From assembly GCA_021325595.1 (NCBI GenBank), contig JAJPGX010000019.1, positions 1 to 51,735 of the forward strand: a DNA stretch of 51,735 bases, read 5' to 3'. Below the pieces are notes generated by a model that made no database searches, was not told the origin of the DNA, and saw only the letters and a list, made by a program, of their open reading frames with translations. Source of the stretch: Nitrososphaerota archaeon (lineage in GTDB: Archaea; Thermoproteota; Nitrososphaeria; Nitrososphaerales; Nitrosopumilaceae). The position numbers and the translations under genes are program-made. Below are positions 51,675 through 51,735 of this stretch, one piece after another. Positions within the stretch are counted from its first letter, which is position 1. Every line of letters starts with the position of its first letter.

Positions 51675-51735
51675 TCAAGGTTGTAGAACAACAAGTTGTC
51701 CTCTCATCGTAGGCTGGTGGAATGTACATATGTAA
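51675..51735 (-). CDS. Cupredoxin, C-terminal end (5' part outside window)
   Basis: The last 61 bases read on the minus strand encode 'YICTFHQPTMRGQLVVLQP' and TGA. The Cys-x-x-His-x-x-x-Met spacing with the following Arg-Gly-x-Leu-Val-Val is the C-terminal copper-binding loop of plastocyanin and multicopper-type cupredoxins. The Cys, His and Met ligands are all present. The gene enters the window from the right edge. It is distinct from the altered triple cupredoxin nearby. Confidence 0.7.
   Translation of the reverse strand, partial: YICTFHQPTMRGQLVVLQP

Noticed and set aside
51622-51735. Plus-strand GTG-started 37-residue frame at the right edge
   Set aside because: The minus strand of the same bases reads as a clear cupredoxin C-terminus with Cys, His and Met ligands.

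Overview
The window is a gene-dense, AT-rich archaeal chromosome segment. It most likely comes from an ammonia-oxidizing thaumarchaeon (Nitrososphaeria, Nitrosopumilales-like). Supporting evidence in the sequence: both PolD subunits, an Orc1/Cdc6 gene beside an origin-like region, a GINS subunit, thermosome, GGGP synthase, archaeal class CCA transferase, RIO1 and COG2112 kinases, a PEFG-CTERM protein, secreted cupredoxins, and many genes that start within about 25-30 nt of a TATA-like box (leaderless style). The species cannot be fixed from the sequence alone.

Layout. 1-4160 is accessory: the 3' end of a terminase-like gene, two very small minus-strand genes, a secreted HNH nuclease-like protein, an intracellular HNH protein and a zinc-ribbon/CAP-domain protein. 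4300-7730 is a tight plus-strand operon (PRPP synthetase, Trm-G10-like methyltransferase, RNase Z, sirtuin), followed by a strong candidate structured RNA at 7877-7995. 8018-9928 holds a membrane-anchored protein and the UPF0201/UPF0200 pair. 9957-14831 is another overlapping operon (ThpR, CCA transferase, COG2112 kinase, a small protein, a CDF metal transporter, AlkA). It is followed by Cdc48, whose conserved N-terminus has no standard start codon. 17200-20823 has small proteins, RIO1, a KTSC protein and a PLP synthase/rhodanese-like fusion.

20838-23137 is the most unusual part: an accessory island bounded by inverted copies of a 52-56 bp repeat with a third copy inside. It carries two Cys-containing membrane proteins, an HxlR-type regulator with a palindromic control region, a zinc-finger-like peptide and a 5'-truncated transposase. 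Broken genes lie just to its right.

23500-33530 contains secreted proteins, an ArsR/AHSA1 pair with a 22-bp palindrome, a Rad3/DinG-type helicase, tRNA-Pro(GGG), an SQR-like flavoprotein, an SDR, an AN1 zinc finger and GINS. 33566-42791 is housekeeping: glutamine synthetase, thermosome, GlyA, PolD large subunit and GGGP synthase. 42839-46312 contains a palindrome-controlled small gene, a membrane-anchored winged-helix protein, an AbrB-like peptide, and the likely replication origin next to orc1/cdc6. 46315-51735 contains the PolD small subunit, SpoIIM and PAC2 family proteins, a triple cupredoxin with altered copper-site residues, CbiE, and the C-terminus of an apparently intact cupredoxin at the window edge.

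Several modules fit together functionally: origin, Orc1/Cdc6, both PolD subunits and GINS for replication; CCA transferase, ThpR, Trm-G10 and RNase Z for tRNA maturation; and multiple secreted or copper-type proteins for the cell surface.
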